A DNA stretch of 64,000 bases from assembly GCF_003474385.1 (NCBI RefSeq), contig NZ_QUCY01000010.1:22928-86927 (forward strand), given 5' to 3'. Position 1 is the stretch's first letter, and each line of letters opens with the position of its first letter. This document shows positions 49,201-55,827 of this stretch, piece by piece. This DNA is from Senegalimassilia sp003474385 (GTDB lineage Bacteria; Actinomycetota; Coriobacteriia; Coriobacteriales; Eggerthellaceae). Below the pieces are notes generated by a model, which saw nothing but the letters and a program-made list of their open reading frames with translations, had not been told where the DNA came from and searched no databases. Made by a program: the position numbers and the translations under genes.

Positions 49201-50177
49201 GACATCGTGGAGATGACGCGCGAGACGCTTGCGGCCTCGTCCTTGCCCGCGCCGCCGTAGGATTTCGTCCACTCGACGGAGCCGTTGGCGGCGATCTTGG
49301 AAACGAGCACGTCGTTGTCACCCTTGTTCTGGCCCTCAAGATCGCCGTTGTTCGCGTTGGTCTTGCCTACCGCCAGATAACCCGCGGACACCGAAACGCT
49401 GTTGCCCATGTCATCGAGCGCGGTGGCATCCTGCATCTGCACGACGGCGGAGAACTCGTCGGACTGCAAGGACTGGCCTTCCATCTTCGAGCCGCCCACG
49501 CGCGTCACCCACACCAAGTTTAAGTCGTCATCGTACTTCGCGATGACGGCGTCGGTGTCGGTCTCGGTCTTTCCCGTGGCCTGCATATCGCCGTCCGTGG
49601 ACGCCGATGAACCGACCACGATGAAGCCCCCGTCGACGGCGGGCGTGATGCGCTGCAGCACATCCTTGCCGCTTCCGCCGAACGTCGCCGTCTTCACCAG
49701 GTTGCCCTGGGTGTCGAACTTGGCGAGCAGGCCATCCTGCCCGCCGCGGCTCTTGCCCTCCAAGTCGAACTTGGTCGACTGTGTGGCGCCAACCGCCACG
49801 AAGCCGCCGTCATCGGCCTCGGTCACGCTGTTGAACAGATCGGCCTTCTCGCCTTCCACCCAGCCGCGCCACAGCTCGTCGCCATCGGCGTCGTAGCGCA
49901 CGAGCACGGCGTCCGCCTTGCCCTTCGCGTGCTCCTGCGTGCTGCCGCCCGGCGCATCGAAGGTGGCGGCGGCCACGAAGCCCCCGTCGCTTAAGCGCTG
50001 GGTCTGGTTCACGCTATCGCACGTCGTGGAGACCGTGCTGCTTCCGGCATCGCCGAACAGATGCGCCCAATCGACGATCGACGACGCTTCGGCGCCGGCC
50101 GTCGCGGGCGCCGCGCATGCCAAAGACAGCGCGATAGCCGCACCGGCCGCCAGGGGCCTTCCCATATGCTTCCCCAC
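46284..50177 (-). CDS. Cell-wall-anchored surface protein with beta-propeller-like and FIVAR-like repeats
   Basis: A secreted, wall-anchored protein of about 1297 residues. The start is taken as GTG at 50177 because AAAGGAG precedes it by 7 bases and a signal peptide follows directly (GRPLAAGAAIALSLACAAPATA). The body has many 60-70-residue repeats of the form DGGFVAVG...GDLEG...DVLVSKIAANGSVEWTKSYGG, like SBBP/delta-60 beta-propeller blades. The repeats fall in two blocks (about 40-510 and 620-1080) separated by an Ig-like stretch. Two FIVAR-like helical repeats follow (LEAAIEQASAL, WNALQAKIAAGKALL). Then comes an acidic low-complexity linker, and a sortase-type end: LATTGD, a hydrophobic segment and basic RLKRRALKGRR. 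Ligand unknown; an adhesin role is likely. Confidence 0.85.
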   Translation of the reverse strand: MGKHMGRPLAAGAAIALSLACAAPATAGAEASSIVDWAHLFGDAGSSTVSTTCDSVNQTQRLSDGGFVAAATFDAPGGSTQEHAKGKADAVLVRYDADGDELWRGWVEGEKADLFNSVTEADDGGFVAVGATQSTKFDLEGKSRGGQDGLLAKFDTQGNLVKTATFGGSGKDVLQRITPAVDGGFIVVGSSASTDGDMQATGKTETDTDAVIAKYDDDLNLVWVTRVGGSKMEGQSLQSDEFSAVVQMQDATALDDMGNSVSVSAGYLAVGKTNANNGDLEGQNKGDNDVLVSKIAANGSVEWTKSYGGAGKDEAASVSRVISTMSSADEGHGTIDNGFIIAGTTKSADGDFGVRDAADSDSAGFVMRIGATGNVIWSNLIEDSEAVTADGVVTALDGYIVAGTHKAADNDFTGTQVFGKKDAYAAHFSTDGARLGIETFGGNDDDTAKGLSVSGTDDFLVCGTTKSDDGIFAGRAGKIDGFVASLNAEKLTTHAEETTLVPVSALHATKDEASMMAPMLYADAYVQRTGEQYTVTVYFQRATIMGSEVTPSFLGDVTYDRGDGVMVDALSDSYDPSTRVKTTTIQVKSLDKPVRIHIDNAMGDVRLSFDPANARVTDTPPYFAPVEVTLPDFPYTWKTTFGGSSAEYAADSTVLADGTLATVGQTYSFDGDVEGLQRGPSNAYVNIRDAAGNSLKTIELGGLENNYTAYAASVDATTDGGFYLCGGFTTADGTPKGDFASLDRDGAVFGQTDAFVTRFSADGTVAWMRGLTGSGHDQAKAVKATPDGGCVALFETSSHDGDLTDLNRGIFNLVVVKYDASGNTEWTRTIGGRNLESSDFGIDILANGNYVVAGIKSSYTEDFADAPYYGNTFDLFATEISAADGTSVWLNTYGGESNEYFNGVTATSDGGFVMLGKTKSSTDTFAGFSGYENSYIMKLGATGHVEWVDGLKSSESNEAERAVELDDRYVVIGNSNGTDFDFKDLNKGSSDVYVAQYDKAGKRLSLDVVGGSAGDYAAQITAVNGYQLNLLMYGDSNDGDFAGLSKGDSDALLLTYDWREAAGDPSALAALVEQAAQLSQADWTPDSWQILAAKLEAANTLLAASYATKAQYDQAAAELQLAMDGLAKVADRTSLEAAIEQASALANDGWTADSWNALQAKIAAGKALLEDGAATQEQIDQAEKGIRDAMAALKKADAAGDGSAAGDDQDSGGEGDDSGIDQEQGGTGQTGEDASKGASVPAGSGNASTVKAGASTGLATTGDAAGAVAGAAGVAAIVAAATALGARLKRRALKGRR

Positions 50178-50466
50178 CGTTTCGCTCCTTTGAACTTCTC
50201 GAACGGGCATGCCGCCGAGACTCTTAAGTTTTGTCGGGGTAACTTTATAAGAGCGGAAGTTGTTATTAGCCAAGGGTTACCCTGCATCACAGAATCTTCA
50301 CTATGGCAAACTTCTCTTCGCCATCAGCGGGAAGGAGGCGTGCAGATGGCTGCCGGCGCACGCGCGGTATATGGGCGTATCTGAGGTTCCCCGTCCTGCT
50401 GCATCAACGCGGCTCCTCGTTTGCTAAACTGGGCGGAAACCAGCCCCAACCGGGAAAAGAGGACGC

Positions 50467-51867
50467 ATGACGTATACCGCACCCCAGCCTGCCGACCAGC
50501 CCGTTTTCAAGAACGCAGCCTATACCCAGGAGTACATCGACATCGCCGAATCCCTTGACGGCGACATCCCCGGCCGCCGCGCAGCGCGCGCCTACATGGA
50601 TTCCTCCACGGCCATCGTGCATCACCGCGTGGTATCCACCAGCTTCGTGCCCAAGCTCTACGACGCCGCATCGCGCCGGGTCATGCGCGAGGTCGTTGAA
50701 ACCACGCACCGCATCCTGTGCAAGGTCATGCAGCACTACCTCGACGACGCCGAGTACCGCAAGATCTTCGACTACGACCCGCGCCTAGCCGAGCTCATCC
50801 TGGTCCCGCGCGGCTACGACGCGCTGCTGCCCTTCGCCCGCTTCGACATCTTCTTGGACGAGAACACCGGCGACGTGGCGTTTTGCGAGTTCAACGGCGA
50901 CGGCAGCTCGGGCATGAACGAGAACCGCGAGATCACGCATTCAGTGGAGGGAACGGCCACCTTTAAAGAGTTCGCACGCCGTCATCACGTGGAGGGCTGC
51001 GAGCTGTTCGACGCGTGGGTGCGCGAGTTCGCCGCCATCTACGCCACCTACGAGCATCGCGTGGAAAACCCCCGCTTCGCCATCTGCGACTACCTGCAAA
51101 ACGGCGTTGTCGACGAGTTCCACCTGTTCGCGAAGCGCTTCACCGAGGCCGGCCACCCCTGCACGGTGTGCGATGTGCGCGACCTGACCTTCGACGGCGA
51201 AGTGCTGCGCGACAAGGAAGGCCAGCCCGTCCACGCCATCTGGCGCCGCTGCGTCACCAACGACGTGCTGGAGTTCTGGGACGAATCGCAGGCGCTCATC
51301 GAGGCTGTCAAGGCGCAAAAAGTGGCGCTCATCGGCAGCTTCGCCGGCCACGTCGTGCACGATAAGCAGATTTTCGAGGCGCTGTTCAACCCGATGACGC
51401 AGGCGTTTTTGACGCCCGAGGAAATCGCGTTCGTGGAGCGCACCGTCCCGCAGACGCGTTACCTCAACGAGAAGGAAGTCGACCTGGACGCCATCCGCGC
51501 CGACAAGGACGCCTGGATCATCAAGCCCACCGACGCCTACGGCGCGGCCGACGTGTACGCGGGCTGCTTCCAAACGCAGGAGCAATGGGAGCAGATCATC
51601 GCGAAGTTCGCCAACGGCGCCGCCGGCGCGCCGTTTTTGGTGCAGCGCTATATCACGCCGTTTAAGACGCAGATCCTCACGCCCGACGACGGCATCGCCA
51701 ACCTGGCCGATGACCAGGTGCAACGCGAGCCGGTGCTGTACAACAACCTGGAGGGCCTGTACTGCTACAACGGCACGTTCCAGGGCATCTTCAGCCGCTT
51801 AGGGCCCTTCCCCACCATCAGCAAGCCTATGAAGGGCATCACCTGCGCCACCATCTGGGTCGACTAG
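50467..51867 (+). CDS. Glutathionylspermidine synthase-like / circularly permuted ATP-grasp protein
   Basis: A 466-residue protein I assign with moderate confidence to the circularly permuted ATP-grasp group. Supporting sequence: FARFDIFLDENTGDVAFCEFNGDGSSGMNENREI resembles the conserved acidic/Asn metal site of that group. DAWIIKPTDAYGAADVYAGC looks like the ATP-binding Lys region, and APFLVQRYITPFKT follows it. Such enzymes ligate a carboxylate to an amine; the substrate cannot be told. GGGAAAAGAGGA lies before the ATG, and TAAACT preceded by TGC (50421-50429) may be an extended -10. The 289-base upstream spacer holds divergent promoters for this gene and the surface protein. Confidence 0.62.
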   Translation: MTYTAPQPADQPVFKNAAYTQEYIDIAESLDGDIPGRRAARAYMDSSTAIVHHRVVSTSFVPKLYDAASRRVMREVVETTHRILCKVMQHYLDDAEYRKIFDYDPRLAELILVPRGYDALLPFARFDIFLDENTGDVAFCEFNGDGSSGMNENREITHSVEGTATFKEFARRHHVEGCELFDAWVREFAAIYATYEHRVENPRFAICDYLQNGVVDEFHLFAKRFTEAGHPCTVCDVRDLTFDGEVLRDKEGQPVHAIWRRCVTNDVLEFWDESQALIEAVKAQKVALIGSFAGHVVHDKQIFEALFNPMTQAFLTPEEIAFVERTVPQTRYLNEKEVDLDAIRADKDAWIIKPTDAYGAADVYAGCFQTQEQWEQIIAKFANGAAGAPFLVQRYITPFKTQILTPDDGIANLADDQVQREPVLYNNLEGLYCYNGTFQGIFSRLGPFPTISKPMKGITCATIWVD

Positions 51868-51964
51868 AACGCGCCCAGCCTGCCCTGCTCGCGGCCCCCA
51901 AGTCCCAAGACGCGGGGACCGCGGCCGTTTCACCCTTCCCCAACACCTGCGAGGCCCCTTTCAC

Positions 51965-52711
51965 ATGACCCGACTGTTAAACGGAATCGTCGCCTTCGGC
52001 AGCGCGCTGCTGCTGGCCGTCACGCTCATCGGCGCCGGCTTCGCCGCCGTCGCCATCCCCGATGCAGCCACCGCAACGCTGTCGCGGGCGTTTTCCGGCT
52101 GCGACCAGCCGAACACCCCGCTCACCGCCGACGAGTTCGCCTCCATGGCCATAGCCGGCAAGCATTACACCTTCGACGACAACGACCGCGAAAAGCTTGA
52201 CGCCGCCATCGCCGAGGCCAACGTCGCCGCCGAGGCCAACGTCGCCGCCGAGGCAGACGGGCGCGCCACCGCGTCGACCAGGGAAAACGCTGCCCGCAGC
52301 CTGCCCGCTGACGCGATAAGCCACCTCGACGATGTCTACCGCGTGGCAAGCATGGCCAAACCTGCCCTCGCGATCGTGGCCGTGCTATGCATCGCAGGCC
52401 TTGCGCATGTGGCGGTGCGCATCGGCCGGCGGGCGCTCGGGCGCACGCTTATCGCAGGCGGCGGGTTAGTGCTTGCGGCGTTTTGCGCGCTCGGGGCATG
52501 GGCGGCCATCGACTTCGACGGGCTGTTCGCCGCCTTCCACAGCCTGTTCTTCCAGGCGGGAACCTGGACGTTTCCCTACGACAGCCTGCTCATCACCTTG
52601 TACCCAACCGCTTTTTGGATGGGCATGGGCGGCATCTGGCTTGCAGTTACCTGCATTGCCAGCATCATCTGCATCATCGTAGGACGATTGCTGCGCAGTG
52701 AAACTGAATAA
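51965..52711 (+). CDS. DUF1461/TIGR01906 family membrane protein
   Basis: A 248-residue integral membrane protein. Hydrophobic segments lie at the N-terminus (FGSALLLAVTLIGAGFAAVAI), about residue 135, about residue 165 and the C-terminus. The family-specific stretch FDGLFAAFHSLFFQAGTWTFPYDSLLITLYPTAFW is clear. The extracytoplasmic loop holds a two-copy 18-base tandem repeat (52211-52246) giving EANVAA twice, a recent slippage event. The family has no known function. A strong hairpin follows it. Confidence 0.85.
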   Translation: MTRLLNGIVAFGSALLLAVTLIGAGFAAVAIPDAATATLSRAFSGCDQPNTPLTADEFASMAIAGKHYTFDDNDREKLDAAIAEANVAAEANVAAEADGRATASTRENAARSLPADAISHLDDVYRVASMAKPALAIVAVLCIAGLAHVAVRIGRRALGRTLIAGGGLVLAAFCALGAWAAIDFDGLFAAFHSLFFQAGTWTFPYDSLLITLYPTAFWMGMGGIWLAVTCIASIICIIVGRLLRSETE

Positions 52712-52723
52712 CGTACTGGATAG

Positions 52724-52785
52724 AATTTGTTCGGCAAATGGAAGGGCGGAAGCGAGATGCCCCCCTTCCATTTGCCGAACAAATT
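52724..52785 (+). terminator. 23-bp perfect inverted repeat, terminator of the DUF1461 gene
   Basis: Arms 52724-52746 and 52763-52785 are exact complements with a 16-base loop, starting 13 bases past the stop. The core is TTCGGCAAATGGAAGGG. The 3' arm is followed by AACC, not a T run, so it may also be a structural boundary. The base composition drops right after it. Confidence 0.75.
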
Positions 52786-52802
52786 AACCTTGTGGGTTAA
52801 TT
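52782..52802 (+). promoter_or_regulatory. Candidate operator palindrome ahead of the lower-GC operon
   Basis: AATTAACC-TTGTG-GGTTAATT is a perfect 8-bp palindrome with a 5-base spacer. It lies 75 bases ahead of the 51-aa ORF and next to the terminator. Length and symmetry suit a dimeric HTH regulator, perhaps the one at 58723. No convincing -35/-10 pair could be set. Confidence 0.4.
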
Positions 52803-52876
52803 CAATAACATCTTCCGATATCCTAAAAGTGTTTCTTAGAAGAAGCGACACATATACGGACAAAAGGAGGCGCACT

Positions 52877-53032
52877 ATGTCCGCGCAAGACTACGCTCTA
52901 TTCGAGCCCATCGCGTACCCCGACGAAAAAATCAAAGTCCTTGGGGTACACGATGGCTGGAATACTTATGCTCGGCGCTTTATCTTCTGCTTCCCAAACT
53001 ACATAGACACTTATGGAGCCTTCTATGGATAG
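52877..53032 (+). CDS. Small protein of unknown function (51 aa)
   Basis: I do not recognise this protein. The ATG is preceded by AAAAGGAGGCGC, a very strong ribosome site, so it is probably translated. The product reads MSAQDYALFEPIAYPDEKIK and onward, ending FPNYIDTYGAFYG; it has no membrane segment and is rich in Tyr and Phe. Its stop (53030-53032) overlaps the start of the next gene (ATG at 53025), so the two are coupled. Base composition is lower in GC than the core genome, as for the rest of this operon. Confidence 0.55.
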   Translation: MSAQDYALFEPIAYPDEKIKVLGVHDGWNTYARRFIFCFPNYIDTYGAFYG

Positions 53033-53531
53033 CAAAAAGAAAACAGCTCTGATTACCGCATTAGTTGTTCTCGCGCTATCGATTCTGTGCCTTTCCCTAA
53101 TTACGATAAACTCAATCTGCCCTTCACGCAAAACAGCCGACGAAAGCAGCAGCGCCCCGTCGCAATACACTAACTTTGGCTCCATTAATGACATCGGACC
53201 CGAAACCAACAAATCAAAAACCATGGCGAACGGATTTAACATAAGCAACAACGTGAGTGGAGACAGCCCTACCGTAATTATCACAACGAGATGTTCGGTT
53301 CAAGCCACCGAAATTTCCGAAGATGGACAAAACCTCGTGACAATTACTTCTTACGCCAATGAATTGGCCGATCTAATTGGCGCGCAATCTCTTATTCTTG
53401 ACTGCACGCCACGAGTTGATAACGGCACCGCTCCGCCACCTCCCGACGTCGGATCCGATGCAATCGCCGAATTCGGATGGCCACAGGGGTCGAACCCGCC
53501 ACTAGGATCAATCAAGGCAACTAGCAATTAA
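53025..53531 (+). CDS. Membrane-anchored exported protein of unknown function
   Basis: I do not recognise this family. The 168-residue product (ATG at 53025; an ATG at 53013 would add four residues) has a short basic start MDSKKK. One hydrophobic segment follows (TALITALVVLALSILCLSLITI), then an extracytoplasmic Ser/Thr/Asn-rich domain. The Cys inside the segment does not form a good lipobox, so a plain membrane anchor is likelier. Its start overlaps the end of the 51-aa gene. It is followed 19 bases later by the DUF2975 gene, which has its own ribosome site. Confidence 0.6.
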   Translation: MDSKKKTALITALVVLALSILCLSLITINSICPSRKTADESSSAPSQYTNFGSINDIGPETNKSKTMANGFNISNNVSGDSPTVIITTRCSVQATEISEDGQNLVTITSYANELADLIGAQSLILDCTPRVDNGTAPPPPDVGSDAIAEFGWPQGSNPPLGSIKATSN

Positions 53532-53550
53532 ATTAGCAAAGGAAACCGCC

Positions 53551-53829
53551 ATGGAGCACTGCTCCGATTTCAAGCAAAGCAAACAAGCCGAAAACAAAAT
53601 CAAAAACACGTGCGCGACAATCGCTCGTGTTTTCATGGTTTTGTTTGTACTATCAGTAATAGGCCTACTAGCCTATTTAGGCGTCTCTGTACATTCCTTC
53701 ATAAGCAACGACGATGCATCCTTACTAAGCATTTTTTATCCAACAATCCAGCTCGCAACGGCATGTATTACTCTACGGCTTATGTATGCACTGTTTCGCA
53801 ATATCGCAAACGGCAGGTCGCCTTTATAA
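53551..53829 (+). pseudogene. DUF2975 membrane protein, 5' part, interrupted by the resistance insert
   Basis: The first about 91 codons of a DUF2975-like membrane protein. AAAGGAAACC precedes the ATG. Two hydrophobic segments are visible (FMVLFVLSVIGLLAYLGVSV and IFYPTIQLATACITLRLMYALF), then RNIANGRSP, matching the family's G-x-P-F turn. The frame then runs into the insert and stops at TAA inside TATAAT (53827-53829). The rest of the gene lies at 58470-58721. By comparison with family layout, roughly 7-12 codons between the two parts appear to be missing. Confidence 0.8.
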
Positions 53830-53887
53830 TAGGAATTGAAGTTAAATTAGATGCTAAAAATTTGTAATTAAGAAGGAGGGATTCGTC

Positions 53888-53971
53888 ATGTTGGTATTCC
53901 AAATGCGTAATGTAGATAAAACATCTACTGTTTTGAAACAGACTAAAAACAGTGATTACGCAGATAAATAA
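53888..53971 (+). CDS. ermBL: ErmB leader peptide, truncated to 27 aa
   Basis: Regulatory leader peptide of erm(B): MLVFQMRNVDKTSTVLKQTK then NSDYADK. In the common 36-residue form the sequence continues YVRLIPTSD. Here a four-base duplication (TAAA) makes a stop after ADK, and the lost codons can still be read in another frame (53972-54001). Macrolide-induced stalling within this peptide normally frees the erm(B) ribosome site. The shortened form is known in other erm(B) copies; its effect here is not certain. A good AAGGAGGG site precedes it. Confidence 0.9.
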   Translation: MLVFQMRNVDKTSTVLKQTKNSDYADK

Positions 53972-54095
53972 ATACGTTAGATTAATTCCTACCAGTGACT
54001 AATCTTATGACTTTTTAAACAGATAACTAAAATTACAAACAAATCGTTTAACTTCTGTATTTATTTATAGATATAATCATTTCAGGAGTGATTAC

Positions 54096-54833
54096 ATGAA
54101 CAAAAATATAAAATATTCTCAAAACTTTTTAACGAGTGAAAAAGTACTCAACCAAATAATAAAACAATTGAATTTAAAAGAAACCGATACCGTTTACGAA
54201 ATTGGAACAGGTAAAGGGCATTTAACGACGAAACTGGCTAAAATAAGTAAACAGGTAACGTCTATTGAATTAGACAGTCATCTATTCAACTTATCGTCAG
54301 AAAAATTAAAACTGAACACTCGTGTCACTTTAATTCACCAAGATATTCTACAGTTTCAATTCCCTAACAAACAGAGGTATAAAATTGTTGGGAGTATTCC
54401 TTACCATTTAAGCACACAAATTATTAAAAAAGTGGTTTTTGAAAGCCATGCGTCTGACATCTATCTGATTGTTGAAGAAGGATTCTACAAGCGTACCTTG
54501 GATATTCACCGAACACTAGGGTTGCTCTTGCACACTCAAGTCTCGATTCAGCAATTGCTTAAGCTGCCAGCGGAATGCTTTCATCCTAAACCAAAAGTAA
54601 ACAGTGTCTTAATAAAACTTACCCGCCATACCACAGATGTTCCAGATAAATATTGGAAGCTATATACGTACTTTGTTTCAAAATGGGTCAATCGAGAATA
54701 TCGTCAACTGTTTACTAAAAATCAGTTTCATCAAGCAATGAAACACGCCAAAGTAAACAATTTAAGTACCGTTACTTATGAGCAAGTATTGTCTATTTTT
54801 AATAGTTATCTATTATTTAACGGGAGGAAATAA
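54096..54833 (+). CDS. erm(B): 23S rRNA adenine N6-methyltransferase Erm(B)
   Basis: Dimethylates A2058 of 23S rRNA and gives macrolide-lincosamide-streptogramin B resistance. The 245-residue product is full length: [20 protein letters not shown] at the start, SAM motif [10 protein letters not shown], and the catalytic GSIPYHLST. It ends [12 protein letters not shown] recognise it as Erm(B) with very few if any changes. AGGAGTG lies at the right distance. The composition is AT-rich, unlike the host. Its usual promoter has lost the -35 (see findings), so transcription may come from the interrupted host operon. Confidence 0.98.
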
Positions 54834-54837
54834 TTCT

Positions 54838-54951
54838 ATGAGTCGCTTTTGTAAATTTGGAAAGTTACACGTTACTAAAGGGAATGTAGATAAATTATTA
54901 GGTATACTACTGACAGCTTCCAAGGAGCTAAAGCGCTCGGGACCCCATTAA
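54838..54951 (+). CDS. Small ORF commonly found after erm(B) (37 aa)
   Basis: MSRFCKFGKLHVTKGNVDKL and onward, ending KRSGPH. It begins 5 bases after the erm(B) stop, with GGGAGGAAATAATTCT in front as ribosome site. The same small frame accompanies erm(B) in many Gram-positive plasmids and transposons. No function is known to me. Confidence 0.6.
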   Translation: MSRFCKFGKLHVTKGNVDKLLGILLTASKELKRSGPH

Positions 54952-54959
54952 GTATTTTT

Positions 54960-54998
54960 AAAAGCATGGTCGCAAGTTTCACTAGCAGCCATGCTTTT
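54960..54998 (+). terminator. Terminator after erm(B)
   Basis: AAAAGCATGG/CCATGCTTTT forms a 10-bp stem with a 19-base loop, followed by ATTG. It ends the erm(B) transcript. The spacer from here to 55085 shows no gene. Confidence 0.75.
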
Positions 54999-55085
54999 AT
55001 TGAATCATTGTAGGACATTTTAAAGATAATTGCCCACTTTAAAATTAAACATGTGCTTAGAATCGTTCTAGGCAACACCAATAAC

Positions 55086-55127
55086 AATCACTAATCACAA
55101 GTGATTTGTGATTAATCACTTGTGATT
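55086..55127 (+). promoter_or_regulatory. Six contiguous WATCACW heptads (omega-repressor operator)
   Basis: Six back-to-back 7-mers fit WATCACW or its complement: AATCACT, AATCACA, AGTGATT, TGTGATT, AATCACT, TGTGATT. This is the operator type bound by the omega repressor of pSM19035-family plasmids upstream of copS. No omega gene is in the window. The last heptads overlap the -35 of the cop promoter. Confidence 0.85.
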
Positions 55128-55148
55128 TACAAGGTGTAACGATATAAT
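55120..55148 (+). promoter_or_regulatory. cop promoter
   Basis: TTGTGA (55120-55125), a 17-base spacer and TATAAT (55143-55148) lie about 46 bases ahead of the cop TTG start. The -35 is inside the heptad array, as in the plasmid copS promoter. Confidence 0.85.
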
Positions 55149-55194
55149 TAAATGGAAAACGTGCAAAATATTTACATAAACAGGAGGGAGAAAC

Positions 55195-55434
55195 TTGGAA
55201 CTAGCATTTAGAGAAAGCTTAAAAAAGATGAGAGGTACCAAATCAAAAGAAAAATTCTCCCAAGAATTAGAAATGAGTAGATCAAATTATTCATTGATTG
55301 AATCAGGAAAATCAGATCCGACATTAAAAACATTGGAACGAATTGCAGAATTGACAAACTCAACCTTAGTTATTGACTTAATTCCTAATGAATTAGAACA
55401 AGTAGAGTTGCAAATAGAAGAAGAGAAGCAATGA
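55195..55434 (+). CDS. Copy-number repressor of the CopR/CopS/CopF type
   Basis: A small HTH repressor that limits rep transcription in Inc18 plasmids. The 79-residue product (TTG start with AGGAGGG upstream) reads MELAFRESLKKMRGTKSKEK, followed by an XRE helix-turn-helix (KFSQELEMSRSNYSLIESGKSDP), as in CopR of pIP501. The acidic tail is shorter than the about 92-residue CopR I recall. It normally binds the rep promoter just downstream. Here it is a passenger, since the replicon seems inactive. Confidence 0.9.
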   Translation: MELAFRESLKKMRGTKSKEKFSQELEMSRSNYSLIESGKSDPTLKTLERIAELTNSTLVIDLIPNELEQVELQIEEEKQ

Positions 55435-55461
55435 TTGTCGTTAATATATTTAACGAAATTG

Positions 55462-55489
55462 TTGCTTATTTTTTTAAAAGCGGTATACT
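55462..55489 (+). promoter_or_regulatory. rep promoter (pII type)
   Basis: TTGCTT (55462-55467), a 16-base spacer and TATACT (55484-55489) match the strong promoter of the Inc18 rep leader. Cop would act here. Confidence 0.75.
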
Positions 55490-55499
55490 AGATATAACG

Positions 55500-55765
55500 A
55501 AACAACGAACTGAATAAAGAATACAAAAAAAGAGCCACGACCAACTTATTTTCCGCCAAGAAAATAAGTTGCGAGCCTTAATTGATTACCACCAATCAAT
55601 TAAAGAAGTCGAGACCCGAAATTTGGTAAAGTATTTAATTACTTTATTAATCAGATACTTAAATATCTGTAAACCCATTATATCGGGTTTTTGAGGGAAT
55701 TTCAAGTCTTTAAGAAGATACCAGGCAATCAATTAAGAAAAACTTAGTTGATTGCCTTTTTTGTT
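55500..55765 (+). promoter_or_regulatory. rep mRNA leader with attenuator and antisense-RNA target region
   Basis: This 393-base gene-free stretch is the Inc18 rep leader. It holds three stem-loops: 55543-55570 (AACTTATTTTC/GAAAATAAGTT), 55578-55603 (TTAATTGATT/AATCAATTAA) and 55671-55690 (AAACCC/GGGTTT with T tract, a terminator-like attenuator). A later hairpin at 55733-55757 (AGGCAATCAA/TTGATTGCCT) is followed by six Ts. In pIP501 and pAMbeta1 an antisense RNA from this region promotes premature termination. I could not place the antisense promoter with certainty. Confidence 0.75.
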
Positions 55766-55827
55766 GTGATTCAACTTTGATCGTAGCTTCTAACTAATTA
55801 ATTTTCGTAAGAAAGGAGAACAGCTGA

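Noticed and set aside
52727..52876. A start at 52727 for the 51-aa gene, giving a longer protein
   Set aside because: That start lies inside the 23-bp hairpin and has no ribosome site, whereas the ATG at 52877 has AAAAGGAGG.
53551..53829. A complete 92-aa membrane protein
   Set aside because: It ends inside the erm(B) promoter and its missing C-terminal half is found in frame on the far side of the insert.
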